Below are positions 12,088 to 24,150 of a stretch of DNA of 64,000 nt, piece by piece. A program made the translations under genes and the position numbers. The stretch comes from Ascaphus truei (Eukaryota > Chordata > Amphibia > Anura > Ascaphidae): assembly GCA_036426205.1 (NCBI GenBank), contig CM071570.1, positions 52,622,984-52,686,983 of the forward strand, in the 5' to 3' direction. Numbering within the stretch: the stretch's first letter is position 1; every line of letters starts with the position of its first letter. A model generated the notes under the pieces. It was not told the origin of the DNA, searched no databases, and worked only from the letters and a program-made list of their open reading frames with translations.

Positions 12088-12831
12088 TTATTTACAAATA
12101 ATTACTGGCCATGTCTCTATTTTGGTGGGCGCTGCGTCCCCACACTTTGGTCCATGGGTACGGGCTCTCCCACAATTCAGAGTCTGCAATAAAGGTGTCG
12201 CGGGTGTGGCTATCTCTTCTGATTTTGGAGGAGGGGTAGTCTCCGCAATGTGGGATATCCCTGATGTGGGCAGTGACTCCAGGGATTCACCTGGGGTACT
12301 CATCACCGATGGGACATGTAAACTGTCCAGCCGCCTGCTGCATCACCCAAGCCAGCATATTTAAAGATGCTGGAACCAGGGTAAAACTTGCGTGACAGCA
12401 GTAGTGTGCTGGCTCATGGCGAGGAGTATTAACTGCTCATGCTACTGTGATGCTTGCTCCTGCTGTCAGTCAGATTGTTCCCTTCTTTCAGACCTGGCAT
12501 CAATATGGACAAGATGGCCCGAGAGGTGTTGAAACGCCTCAGCTGCATTTCAATCAGCAGCCTCTGGTGCTCCAACAGCACCGCAGCATTGGTGCGAAAT
12601 GTTGTCTCATTGCTGCAGCTTGATCAGCAGGCTGAGGTGCAGCAGAATGGGGCAGCCAGAGAAGCAGCATCTGGGGCATTCACAGGTTCAGCTGGCTCAG
12701 CAGGATCATCTGTGACCTTTGTGAGCAAGATGGTCACCGTGGACTCTTACTACTCCTCAACCTCGGCCTCTCCAGCTGGGGACACAGCCTATTTCATCAA
12801 ATGCACTCAGACAAAACTTGAGTACATGTAA
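12088..12831 (-). pseudogene. Degenerate coding block, possibly Harbinger accessory (Myb-like) protein
   Basis: This is a GC-richer island in AT-rich DNA. On the minus strand, frames interrupted by stops and shifts end at 12088, where a 72-codon frame closes. A polyadenylation signal (AATAAA on the minus strand) lies about 100 bp further at 11987-11992, as expected for the 3' end of a gene. The visible pieces are rich in Q, L, S, P and T, and one reads LLEHQRLLIEMQLRRF. That composition resembles the C-terminal half of the Myb-like protein of Harbinger transposons, but I see no SANT/Myb domain, so the assignment is weak. On the plus strand a 125-codon frame (12454-12831) has acceptor-like ttcccttctttcag at 12475-12488 and donor-like gtaagc at its end, so a plus-strand exon is the alternative. 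Confidence 0.3.
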
Positions 12832-14522
12832 GCACAGTTGGATAGATTTTCTTAGAGCAAAACAGGCATTTTTGTCTCCTTACATATTTCTAGAACATTT
12901 TAGCATTACAATATATAGAGGGTGAAAGGAAAATACAAATGCAAATCACTCCACTCAGCAAATAAACTGTGAATAAACAGGTTGACAGTGAAACAAATAG
13001 TCAGTAATTGTATCTAATTATTTCATCCTTCCTGGAAGTGCTGCTCCATAGAAGGGACTTCTCAAATGTCCCACAGACAGTTCCAAAAAGCACAATAGGA
13101 GCACAAATTCTCTTGGGTATATGCCAAAAGAAAAAGAACACACAATAATGTTATATGTCCAATATCAGAAAAATTATTGTAAGGAAGTTGTTAATTAAGC
13201 ATTCTTTTAATCAAGTAAATTCTATGGTTCTACGTAGTTATCTCAGAGGGCCTCAGAAAATAGAGGACATTTATCGTGCATAACAGTTTTACTGATACAG
13301 AATAAAAACACAGATTAGGAACACTCACAAATGGATGTTCTATGAAGCTTATAGATACTCTCAGGTATAGTCAGCACATTGTTCTTCCGTGATGCTGTTG
13401 GAGACCACACAGATCTCTAATCACCTCTCGGCATCATCTGTCGGGTTTGCAATCTCCTCAACGGATTAGATTACTTCACTTCCAGGTCTGGATCCTTGTG
13501 CTGGCTTCTCCATTCCTGAATCTCTGGCCACTAGCCCTGTGTTTCGCTGGGTGTACAGCTTCCACAGGGGCTCCTGGGAAACTGTATACCAAGCGAAACG
13601 TATAGGGATTGGTGCGCTATTCTAATAAAGCAATCATAAATGCTTAAGTTGAGTCGAATAGAATTCTTCCAGACTTTTTGGTTGTTGTCGTAGAATGGGT
13701 TCTTTGATATACTGATATATCTCACAGGGTTACCTTTTATCTGTACTGTCTTGAACTGCGCAATATATTAAAAAAAACATAGCTGTAGGCAGGGTCTTGT
13801 CTCGCATTTATGTGCCATCTTAATCACGGGCTTAAACAAATTAGTATAATGCATAATGTTTTGAACAAAGTGCGAATCTGCTGCTCTTAAAAAAAAGTAC
13901 AAGGTCATATTAAACAAAGAAAGACAATGATTAAAGCGAGACATTGCTACATTGAATCATGTATTAAAACATGTGTTAACTTCATGGAATGCTTGGGCAA
14001 ATATAATGTACAATGTGCAAAGTGCTACCTGCCGTATGCAATAAAGAATCAGTAGATATGGTATTAAAAATGCATGATGTAACAAGACTTAAGTTTTTTG
14101 GTGCCATACAAAACCAAGTGTAAATCCCCGGTATTTATTTGCAATTTGCGGCACTGTGATGGCACCGTGACCGCTACTGAGTATCAAAGGTGAAGATTTT
14201 CAGTGCGCCATGTCCCACATACACATACTGAATTGTGAAGATAGGGCAATTTCAATCCTGAATAATAAAAAAGATCTTATATTATCTATATACATATATA
14301 TTCAGCATGCAACTAGTTAAAATAAGTAATTTAGTATTAAGTTAGAAATTATTTTGGAAAATTATTAGCTGCCTCGGCAAAGAAAAGAAGATTAATCAGT
14401 CTGAAGTCAGGCAGATGTGGAAATGTTTTATGTGATTTAATGTCTGCTGAGTTGAATAGCATATGGTTTTGAGTTTGGAATCAAAGGTTAGTTAAACAGT
14501 TAGTCACTAGTAAAAGACAATA
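12832..14522. other. No gene seen; contains a GAAACGTATAG repeat tail
   Basis: Mostly AT-rich. Near 13580-13640 the string aagcgaaacgtataggg followed by ctattctaataaagc resembles other repeats of this window (25.2, 35.8 and 45.2 kb). Nothing else was recognised. Confidence 0.5.
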
Positions 14523-14604
14523 CAACAGAGCAGGCCTGCACAACTTGTAAAGTGAGAAGGGCTGAACTTCTCCAAGGAAAACAGATTTGGGCCACACAGG
14601 TAAA

Positions 14605-15210
14605 ATCATCATCATCATCCTCATCATAATCATCATCCTCATATATCTCTCCCAGCACCCATCATCATCATCATCATCATCATCCTCATATATCTCCCCC
14701 AGCACCCATCATCATCCTCATATCTCTCTCAGCACCCCTCATCACCATCATCCTCATATCTCCCCCAGCAACCCTCATCATCATCATCATATATCTCCCC
14801 AGCACTCCTCGTCATCATCCTCATTTATCTCCCCCAGCACCCCTCATCATTATCCTCATATATCTCCCCCAGCACCCCTCATCATCCTCATATATCTCTA
14901 CCAGCACCCCTCGTCATCCTCATATAGCTCTCCCAGTACCCCTCATCATCATCCTCATATATCTCCCCCAACACCCCTCATCATCCTTATATATCTCTCC
15001 CAGCACCCCTCATCATCATCATATATCTCTCACAGCACCCTTCATCATCATCATCCTCATATATATCCCCCAGCACCCATCATCATATATCTCCCACAGC
15101 ACCCCTCATCACCCTCATATATCTCTGCCAGCACCCCTCATCATCATCCTCATATATCCCCCAGCACCCCTCATCATCATCATCCTCATATATCACCCCC
15201 CTGCATCTCA
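14605..15210. repeat. CAT/ATCTCC minisatellite
   Basis: Variable units built from runs of (CAT)n, then cctcatatatctcccccagc and acccc. Unit length varies mainly in steps of three because the CAT runs expand. This keeps a 300-codon plus-strand frame open (14587-15489, a protein of H, I, S and P). I treat that frame as a repeat artefact. Confidence 0.93.
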
Positions 15211-15372
15211 CATCACTCTTACCCCTGCACCTCACATCACCCCCCTGCACCTCACATCCCCCCCCCTGCAACTCACCCCCCCCCCCCCCCCCCTCCCCCC
15301 CCCCCCCCCCTGCACCTCACATCACCCCACCCCCTGCACCTCACATCACCCCCCTGCACCTCACATCACCTG
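15205..15372. repeat. CCCCTGCACCTCACATCA repeats with a C homopolymer
   Basis: Several degenerate copies of a unit of about 18-22 bp (ctgcacctcacatcaccccc) are interrupted by a run of about 34 C with one T at 15276-15310. The homopolymer is a likely sequencing trouble spot, so its length is uncertain. Confidence 0.9.
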
Positions 15373-15628
15373 AGGCTGGTATCCTGCAGTTGCGGTTGCT
15401 GGCGGTGGCAGTGGGCAGAGCAGGCAGGAATGCACACGCTCGCAAGCAGCAGGCACCGGAAGGGCCGCACTGCTAGAGCGCAGTCCTGAGAGCGGGCTCG
15501 GGGAGGAGGAGGGGGAGAGTGGGCTTGCAGGAGAGTGGCGGAGGAGGGGGGAGCCGGGTCGGGAGGGAGGAGTGGGAAAGCCGCCGCAAGCCGCACAGTG
15601 ATTGCGGGCGGGCGGGCCTGCAATAGAG

Positions 15629-16204
15629 ATAGGTCTTAAAAGCTTCTATTATTACTTAGTGATAGAACAAAGAGTGTCATTTAAATCAAAGTAAATATTG
15701 CTAAATGAAGAAACAGTGTTCTAATGTTGATGATTGACTAAGGACATTTTGGCTGACATTGAGAAAAACAGGGATTGCTAAAATGTATAAAGATTGCATT
15801 AGGGTTTATAGAATTCAGAATACTTGAACACCTAAGCTAAGACCAACCAAGCTAAAGATTAACCACTCTGTAACTAAATTTTATAAGCAACTGACTGAAA
15901 TGAAGCTGTAATATATGTTTTCTATTGTCTCTGAATAAATTAAGAAAAGAACTGAACCATGAACTATTTGATATATATTGAAAGGTGGGACATTTATTTG
16001 CACTCACCTAATGAGCAAATGTTCAAATTGTAATTACAATATATAAATAACCGCACAAATAATTCTGCCAACTTACCATGGATGAGTCACAGTGAACAAA
16101 GTGTTCACGCGGCTGTAATTATGCACCTTCTTGCAGTCATAGGGACAGTAAGTCTTGCTACATCTGTAAGTTCAGTAATAGCCATACTGTTATATTTAAT
16201 ATTC
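15629..16204. other. No gene seen
   Basis: AT-rich spacer between the hAT element and the CR1-like LINE. Confidence 0.5.
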
Positions 16205-17855
16205 CACAGGCTCAGTACCACAAGAATGGCGTAACGCAGGCGCGGTGCCTATATTCAAAAAGGGAGCAAGATCAGGGGAATTATAGACCTGTAAGCCTGA
16301 CATCAATAGCGGGGAAGCTACTTGAAGGTTTAGTACGGGATAATATTCAGGAATACTTAATGGATAACACAATTAATAGTCAGCATGGATTTATGAAAGA
16401 TACTAGCCAAAATAACCTGATTAATTTCTTTGGGAAGGTAAGTAGGTGTTTATTTTGTATATCCCTGTATACCTTCCCGTTCTAAAACAGTGTCCAACCT
16501 TTTTTTGAAGATATCTATTTGTATCTGCCATCACAGTCTCCATGGTTAAAGAATTCCACATTTTAACAGTTGATGTAGTCTATTTAGATTTCGCAAAGGC
16601 TTTTGAGACAGTGCCACACAGGAGGTTAGTGTACAAAATAAAGTTTATTTGTCTGCATAAAAATGTTGGACCTGGATTCAAAAATAGTTGAAAGATAACA
16701 ACACAGACTTGTCATACATGGAACCTTTTCAGGTTTGGCTAAAGTTGTAAGTGGAGAAACTCAAGGATCAGTACTGCTTTTTAACTTGTTTCTTAATGAC
16801 CTTGGGGTTGGCATAGAGAGCCATCTTTGCTATTGACACTAAATTGTGTAAGGTAGTAAAATCAGAGCAGGGTGTTGTTTCTCTCCAGAAGGACTTGGAT
16901 AGACTGGAAATTTGGGCAGGTAAATGGGAGATGAGGTCCAATAAAGATAAATTCAAGGTTATCCATTTGCAAAAAATAAAAATAAACAGGCTACTTACAA
17001 ATAGGGGCAATGAGGTCAATCCTTGATGGAGGAGGCTTTAGGTGTACTTGTAGATAGCAGGCTTAGCAATAGTTCCCAATGTCAAGCAGTAGCTGCAAAG
17101 GCAAATAAGAGCTTAACTTGCATTAAATGTGATATGGATGGAAGGGAAGAAAGCATAATTATGTCACTGTATATTGCATTAGTAAGGCCACACCTTGAAT
17201 ATGGTGTACAGTTTTTGGTACCACTCCATAAAAAAGACATTATGGAACAAGAAAAACTACAGAGAATTAGCCACCAAATTATTAAAGGAGATAGAAAATC
17301 TGACTTATGAGGAGAGGCTAACTAAATGAGATTTTTTTTTACATTAGAAAATAGGTGGCTATGATAACTATTCACAAATATTTTCAGGGTCAATACAAGA
17401 TTTCAAAAGAACTATACATCCCAAGGGCAGTACAAATGGCATGAGGACATCCCTTAAGGTTGAAGGAAAGGAGATTTCACCAGCAACAAAGGAAGGGGTT
17501 CTTTTCAGTAAGGGCAGTTAATTAACATGTGGAATTCATTACCCATGGAGACTGTGATGGCAGAAAGGACTGGTATATAGGGATATGCCAAATAAGTAAA
17601 CATGGGAAGGATGTTGATTTGGGGAGAAAACTGATTGTTAGTGTTAGAGTCAGGAAGGAATTTATTTCTTCCCATTATGAGTCATCCTTGAATAATGTTT
17701 CACTGTTTTGTTTTGTTTTTGCCTTCCTCTAGATCTATGTACTATAAATCCAAATATAGAATAAGTAGAGTATCTGTATCTAAATTTAGCATAGGTTGAA
17801 CTCGATGCACATGTTTTTTTCATCCTCATCTACTATGCAACTATGTAATTTTACA
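16205..17855 (+). mobile_element. CR1-like LINE reverse-transcriptase remnant and 3' end
   Basis: Broken plus-strand frames show reverse-transcriptase landmarks in order: a VPIFKKGARSGE..PVSLTSIAGKLLE-like piece (about 16238-16340), QHGFMKDTSQNNL (about 16380-16430), VVYLDFAKAFETVPHRRL (about 16574-16630), then a frame at 17023-17310 with LGVLVDSRLSNSSQCQAVAA and YIALVRPHLEYGVQF. The YADD motif region is destroyed by stops and shifts. The element ends with a 3' tail around ggttgaactcgatgcacatg (about 17795) and ctatgcaactatgtaa (about 17835). A segment at about 16440-16565 is in the wrong orientation (separate entry). The element is 5' truncated and dead. I assign it to the CR1/Jockey group from these motifs; the exact family is uncertain. 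Confidence 0.8.
16440..16565 (-). repeat. Inverted segment of the same LINE inside the LINE
   Basis: The stretch gccatcacagtctccatgg with flanking attccaca (about 16528-16562) is the reverse complement of 17524-17566, the 3' part of the same LINE (tgtggaattcattacc, then ccatggagactgtgatggc). It interrupts the reading between the FFGK and VVYLDF pieces. Confidence 0.75.
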
Positions 17856-19569
17856 AAGCTAAAAAGCAAATTAGGAAACAACTGCTGCACATACAATTAA
17901 AAGTGTGACTGCGCGACTTTATTACAATGCTGATACAGTATATGTTATTGGGACTTTGCTCTGCAACTGTATGTAGCATAAGACTGTAGACATAAATGCA
18001 CAGTTATATATAGATTTCACAGGGGAGTTGAATTTCCAGGGAAGAGCTAGTTTATATTCATTACTTTTTGGAGCTGACCGGAATGGCCCAGTTTCCTAGT
18101 AATAGCAGTAGACTACAGAAGGCAGTCACTCACCACACTGATCTCATCTCTCACAATTCAGCTTGACACGGTATGGTTGGATTTCTGTTCCTACTTTCGT
18201 CCTGCTCCCTGATGGCATCTTCCAGTTTTCAGCTCTGCTTTAGCGACAGTAAATAAGGTCCTATGATGCCGGCTGAAGAATGCTGTCAGATTAATTCCTG
18301 CTGCAATCAACTTAACAACACTATATAAAGACAATGTGAACCCAGATGTGGCCACTCTGTCCCCCAGATGGATGTATAATGACGTATTTAAAATAACTTT
18401 ATTGATTGAATCATTAAAATATATGGTGTGAAAAACGACGCTAAACTGGATCCTCTAAATTCAGTGGTGAATGTTAGGATTTTTTTATTCAATGGGGTAG
18501 TTGTTTTTTGTAAATACTCAACTACCTCCAGGTGCAATGACCAAAAAAGAAAAATAGATATCCCTTTAATATATATCGGAATTGAGGCTGTAGGAATCTC
18601 CAACCGTAATCATCTTCATCGTGATACTTTCTATTTTGACTGTTGAGAATTAGAGGAAGGTTGGGGGGGGGGGGTCTGACCTTAGATCCTGATCGGATGA
18701 GAATAAGAAGGCCATGTAGATCAAAAAGAGAAAGAGAGAGAAATGGTGTGAGCACAAAGGGAATGAGGAATGGCAGAAATAAGGAGACAATAAAAGGCCT
18801 AAAGAGAGAGATGTGGGTAAAACAGATGGTGATAAGGAGAGGTGTAGGAGGTATAGACATATTCACATATTTAAACCAAGGCTCTTTGAACCAATAACAT
18901 TGTCAGAAATAAGGATATTTCTTATATATTATGGACTTTTAATACTTGGCGATTCCAATAACTAATAATATGAATTTCCTCTGTGAACTTTGAAGTCAGT
19001 ACATTATAACTGGAGCAGGGTAATTCCTTCTAACTACAGAGGCCACCAAGTTCAGCAAGAATTTCCATAGAAGTCCCAACACTTTCACAAAGTGAAAAAT
19101 AGGCCCTAGTTCTGCTTGCCCAAGAATGAGAAGAACAATGCACCAAATTACAGGCCGACATATATTTATACAACAACTTAACATACATACCAAGTAAGAC
19201 ATAACTTTTCTAATATCTTCATATTAACAGACTCTAAATTACATACTGAGACAAACATGGAAATATTGTGAAACTTTCTGGAGCACAGATCCATACATTT
19301 AAAACCTCAACATTGTAGAGGCATTGGATTCTCTTAGGTGCCTATTTAATAAAGTCTGATAAGAACTTCAACTTTGCTAAAAACACACAAAAAACATTGA
19401 CGCTGTTAACCAAAACAAGTGTAAATTCAATAAAAATGAAATATTCATTATAGTAGGTTCACAAAAAAAAACCTCTAATTTGCATTCAGGTATCAGCAAT
19501 TTTCCTTTTTGAATTACAATGTATATGGCCCAGGTTGGCTCTTATTCAACATGCTGTTTATCCACATCC
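17856..19569. other. No gene seen; short G-run
   Basis: AT-rich. A run of about 12 G lies at about 18663-18675, followed by a purine-rich stretch with short open frames. No family was recognised. Confidence 0.5.
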
Positions 19570-19813
19570 TTAGGCCTTGGCCATGTTGCCTGCTTGCTGG
19601 CAGAAGCGCGCTCCCGCTCAGCACTGAGCCACTACAGCCACAATTAGAGTGGCTTTAGTAGGGGCTCGCCTACGCTTCCGCAAGCGCTCGTAAGCGTAGG
19701 TCTTAGGGGAATAACCGTGTGCGGTAAGCAACCGCAAGGCCAGGGAAAGCACCCACTTTCCCTGAGCCTCAGCGCGCCTCAGCACGCCAGCAGGGAGCCT
19801 GGCCGGGGCCTTA
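19570..19813. mobile_element. GC-rich MITE with TTA target duplication, 238 bp
   Basis: Ends ggccttggcc (from 19573) and ggccggggcc (to 19810) are inverted repeats, and the match continues inward through tgcctgcttgctggc and its counterpart. TTA flanks both sides (19570-19572 and 19811-19813). The interior is CpG-rich. A 3-bp TTA duplication fits the PIF/Harbinger superfamily. No transposase is present. Confidence 0.8.
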
Positions 19814-19890
19814 GGCTTTTGAATGCATGCATTTGAGTGTAATTTAATGCTTCTCCAGCACTGAGAGGCAGCTTCACGGCAAATTGAATG
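19814..19890 (-). repeat. Dispersed repeat shared with 44146-44206
   Basis: Read on the minus strand, it carries gaagctgcct, then cagtgctggagaag, then actcaaatg, in the same order as the plus-strand segment at 44146-44206 (aaagctactt, cagtgctggagaat, attcaaatg). The family is unknown. Confidence 0.6.
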
Positions 19891-20760
19891 TAGAAGAAAA
19901 GCTCTGTAAGGGAGAATATCAGGTTCAAACCTCTCATTTTCTTTCTGTTATTTAACTCTCCATTAGGGCAACAGTAGCTATGGTCACTACTATCAACTAC
20001 TCTTATAAAGCTGAATTCAATATGTCCATTGTTTGCATGAAAATTTAAAGTGGAGAAACAAGATGTCATATTAAATAAATACTGAATAGGTATGTGTGGA
20101 AAAATCTGCGGAAATTAAAATGAGCATGTAAATGAATATAAACACCAAAGAAGGCCACCTTCAATGGTATCAGGTAGGGTGATGTCATGCTGGGTCTGAT
20201 TCTGGAGAAACTGCCATAGATATACTTATAATAAACTAAAGTTACAATTACATTCTAATGCTATAGATAGATATAATCATGGAAACACGAGTCACCGTGT
20301 ATGTAAATTATAAAACGGCGTCACAAAGACCATGTACTTGATTAGCAAAATGACAGTGCTTAAAGCACAAAATACCAAACAAGCTTTGCATTTCCAGATT
20401 TACATACTTTGGTTTAAATGTTTTAGTGGACCTTCATCAGGATCGGGACATGTGTAAATAATCCCTCAATTGTGACTCCCATTCCCAGTTAGAGCAGGGA
20501 ATGTGTAATATGTATTACAGTCAGTACATTCACTGGTGTAGTGGTTCTAATAAAAACATTTTATTGTTTGTTTTGAATTTGTAAAGATGAAAAAAATGCG
20601 AACTTTTGTGCCCATTCCTAATATTTATATGGGTGACATAGGGAGGGGAGATAGTGACATATGAGAGGGTAGTGGGGGACATATGGGGGAGTAGGTCGGT
20701 GACATAGGGCAGGAGTGCCCCTACTTCCTGTGGGGCAGTTGTAGAGCTAAGAATCTCAAG
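19891..20760. other. No gene seen
   Basis: AT-rich noncoding DNA. The minus-strand string cctgatgaaggtccac at about 20428-20443 recalls the 5' half of the module described at 35.8 kb, but no GAAA half follows. Confidence 0.45.
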
Positions 20761-20835
20761 AAGCAGGGGGTCACAAGAGCTGAAATTAACACAGTTCAGT
20801 CCTGAGACCCCCTGTTTCAATCCTGTAATAAAAAA
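20761..20835 (+). repeat. Copy of the GACCCC-CTTCAATCCT-AATAAA hairpin module
   Basis: Contains ctgaaattaacacagttcag and then gagaccccctgtttcaatcc followed by tgtaataaaa. The same order of pieces occurs at 23286-23362 and 35041-35118. See the finding on this family. Confidence 0.65.
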
Positions 20836-20889
20836 ATGTAAACATTTAAATCACACACTGGTACATGTTCTGCTGCATTAAGCCAATAA

Positions 20890-20906
20890 CCCCCCCCCCC
20901 CCCCCC
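20890..20906. repeat. C homopolymer, 17 bp
   Basis: An uninterrupted C run at about 20890-20906. Its length is prone to sequencing error. Confidence 0.9.
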
Positions 20907-22151
20907 TGAAATAATCAATTTATCTGGTGGGACATTTCTAAAGAAGATGGCCTCTCTTCTCCCTATTACCCTAATAATTATTGGAGAGACTCCACATTTA
21001 ATATCCCTATGTATATACTAATTTTGTTTCTGGTGAATTTTAAGAGTAGGAGTAGAATGAAAGAGCTATTAGTCATAGTTATGTTTTTTGTATTTGCACT
21101 GACATTGATCTATGTCTGCAGGTATCGTGTTATAATTGCTTTAATCAGAAAAGAGAAAATAATAGCCTTGAATTAAACTAATGATGTATAGTTTGATATT
21201 TTGCTTATAGCAAGGTTTTTCTGGATGGATCTGTGCTTTTTCATACATTTTATATGAGCAATTAAAATGAAAATGAATTTGTGACCATATACTGTACAGC
21301 TATGAATTGTACAAAAATCGAAACAGTGGTGTTTAAAGACAGTAACCAGAAATGTTGCATATATTCTGTTTCAGAACAAACTATGAAAGATAAGAAGCCA
21401 AACGACATCTCTCTGGGAGTTTCAGCTGCATTTGTCCATTGCAGAAAAGTATTTTATTATTTTCACCAATGTAAGAATGCATTCCCTACCAATTCATTTG
21501 TGTTTTATTATTTAAAGGTCATAGTTTAGGTACTATAGACTCATATAACACTTTATTGAACTAAACTATTTTTGATCAGATTCGATATTTTTAACACATC
21601 TGATAAAACACCTAACCGCACACCCCTTTCAATCATCTGGTGGCCATTACGCACCTTGAAATTGACTTAAAGTCTGTTTTAAGATTCATCCAATTGATCA
21701 TTTATTTTTAATTTATATTTTCTGTTTGTCTGAGATCCTCATTTAGCGCATTCCATCATAAAAAGTGCGATATTTTTGGTGGTGAAACATCGATGTACTG
21801 CACTACAAAAAGAAAGTACTGCACTACAAAAAGAAAGTACTTTTTGGTGATAATAGCACATTTTTAGGTTGCCACAGTTTGATGTATCTGCCTCTAAGAG
21901 AGTTAGAGAAATTGCCAATCACTGCTTTGAAGTCACTGTCCCTGACTGCTAGACAGGAAGTCACCCAGTTTCCAGCTAAGAAGATAGCAAATGTCTTCTT
22001 CTTAAAGTAAGTGAAGCAATTAATATTAACATTTTAGGTTTCAATCTTATATCTGTACTACCCTTAAACCAGGATTGGCTGTACAGCTAATTAAAAGAGC
22101 ACTTCATGTTTTAATACAAATTAAGTTAATATAAGAAATGGCAGAGAAGAC
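20907..22151. other. No gene seen; small tandem duplication
   Basis: AT-rich. A 21-bp unit beginning gtactgcactacaaaaag is present twice at 21795-21836, and the start of a third copy follows. Short frames such as 21281-21529 look like chance. Confidence 0.5.
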
Positions 22152-23534
22152 TGAGGAACCTATTCACTGAACTTTGATAAGTGACTTAACGCTTGATAAG
22201 CGCACATTGCAAGTGATTTTGCATGTGTAGCTATTCACAAAGCTTCGATAACATGGCAAAATCGCTTGAAAACAGTTTTTTAAGGGGCGTTATCACTTTT
22301 GCTATTACAAGCCGTGCAGTTGCTCAAAAATGTCCAAACTCGCATTTTTCGCCACCAACTGCTATTCACAAATCTCCAATATGCTACCTAAAGGGTATTT
22401 AATTTGTTAGGTTGCCCATTGGTTGCCAATGTGGTTATCTGTGCCCCTGTTGAGGGCAAAGTTAACCACAGTGACAATCAATGGGTTTATTGACTACTAT
22501 TTATTTTAATGTATTGAAATTTCATTTTTATTTTATTGTGTAATTTTTTATTTATTTCAACACAAATGGGCAAAATCGCTATTAGCCATATTTGACTACT
22601 AGTGCTTTTGCCCATTTGAATTTGTGGTAATGAGGGGAGGGGGTGGGGTATGGAGCTAGTTTCCCCGGGGAGGGTGGTTAGACCTCCAACGTGGGTAGCG
22701 GGTGTGGTTAACCCTTTAATTACCATAGCGGCTATTAACTGCTAGGGTGATTAAGGGGTTACAGGCCAGTAGTTAGTTATTTTTATTTTACTGTTGGTGC
22801 GACAGAAGAGGAAGAGGACCTGGAGGACTAAGATGAAGATGGTTTATTTTGAATGGGCAAATGTGCTATTATACAGATCTTTTGCCCATTACAGTATGTG
22901 TTGGGGGGGGGGAGTAGGACGCTCATTGATTGCCAATGTGGTAGCTATGCCACCATTGAGTGCATAGGTAACCACATTGACAATCAATGTTGAAATGGCT
23001 ACTCTTTTTTCTTTTTATATTTTTGTATTTTGTATTTTATTTTATTGCATAATTGAATGGGCAAAAGCGCTTTTGCCAATTCCTGTGTGGTGTTGGTGGT
23101 GGTAGAGGGTGTGGGTGAAAGGGGTAGATGCCCCGGGGTGGGTGGTTAGGCCTCACAGGAGGGGTTAACCCTTTCATTACCTTAGTGGTTGCACGTAGCG
23201 GTACCAGTATCTCCGGCAAGTTTACATCTCCCGGGTCATGTGACCGGGACATTTAAACTTGCAGGAGATACCAGAACCCCCTACAGGAAGCCGGGGGTCA
23301 TCGGACCTGAAATTAATGCGGTTCAGTTCCAGAGATCCCTGGCTTCAATCCTATGTTATTAAAATTTTAATTAAAACTGTGTGAGTGCCTTATAGAGCTG
23401 TGCAGAGAGATGCACCTTCTCTATGTGCAGCTGTTCCAGACTGCCGGAGTGAAATTAAACGTTAAGTTCATTTCGCTCTTTAAGCAAATACCGACTAGTG
23501 CGGTATGACATTTTTTTAGTGAATAGGCCCCTGA
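22152..23534. mobile_element. Non-autonomous DNA transposon, 1.38 kb (GGRRCCTATTCACT ends)
   Basis: The left end ggaacctattcactgaac (from 22155) and the right end ttagtgaataggcccc (to 23531) are inverted repeats. TGA flanks both sides (22152-22154 and 23532-23534), a possible 3-bp duplication. The inside holds several palindromic blocks: ggttaaccctttaattacc near 22706, and cccgggtcatgtgaccggg near 23229 inside a longer TATCTCC/GGAGATA palindrome at 23208-23275. A module ending ggcttcaatcctatg lies at 23286-23362. There is no long coding frame. Gradient G-runs lie at 22901-22912. Confidence 0.75.
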
Positions 23535-24068
23535 GCCTCTTAGAACAGTGCGTTTTATATTATTATTTGAGCTAATTTGTAGAGATGACGGTTGTTCACT
23601 GTACAATGCAATTGTTCAATTATAACAATGTTTTAATTAGGTCTAAACTTCAGCGGAACCATTTATAAAACATATTTCATCTGTCTTCTGAACTCTTCAT
23701 TGGCTTCTACAAACATACTATAAAAACTACTACATTCTCCACAGATATTTTTACCCTAAACCTTGCAACTCATCCATCTGGGAAACTATGATAAGTTATA
23801 CAAGTAGTGGCTGGTGAGATTCTGATAGGGCATCTTAGTTATGAAGCATAACACCTTCAGTTTTAGAAACAGACTTACAGGATTCGTTTTACATGCCCTG
23901 AGCCTGGTTTAGCTCTTCCTGTGAAATCCCTGGTATTGTCCCTTACTAATTATCCCTGTTCACAAACAACCAGAGAACAAGCACGTTTACCTGTGATGAA
24001 CAACTATGACATTGTCATTTGGCACCAATATATTATAAATACCCGGCAGTTGTGAAAACATCATATTG
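23535..24068. other. No gene seen
   Basis: AT-rich spacer; nothing recognised. Confidence 0.5.
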
Positions 24069-24095
24069 ATGAGAGAGAAAGAGAGAAAGAGAGAA

Positions 24096-24150
<55 letters not shown>

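Larger units (their letters stand above)
14523..15628. mobile_element. hAT element, 1.09 kb, filled with simple repeats
   Basis: The element runs from CAGGCCTGCACAAC at 14531 to a GGCCTG terminus at 15620. The outer terminal bases match the CAGGCCTGCACAAC ends of the hAT element at 56401-56601. The flanking 8-mers caacagag (14523-14530) and caatagag (15621-15628) agree at 7 of 8 bases, the expected hAT duplication. The interior holds CAT-rich minisatellite, a C-run and a GC-rich 3' block of about 250 bp. No transposase is present. The ends are short and imperfect, so the right boundary is the weaker one. Confidence 0.7.

Noticed and set aside
14587..15489. A 300-codon plus-strand open frame
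   Set aside because: It is made of H, I, S and P from CAT and CCCCAG repeats and crosses a long C-run. Unit length steps of three keep it open. No domain, and it lies in a hAT element.
20428..20443. A further hammerhead-like module (minus-strand CCTGATGAAGGTCCAC)
   Set aside because: The GAAA half and pairing stem are absent; only the first half matches.
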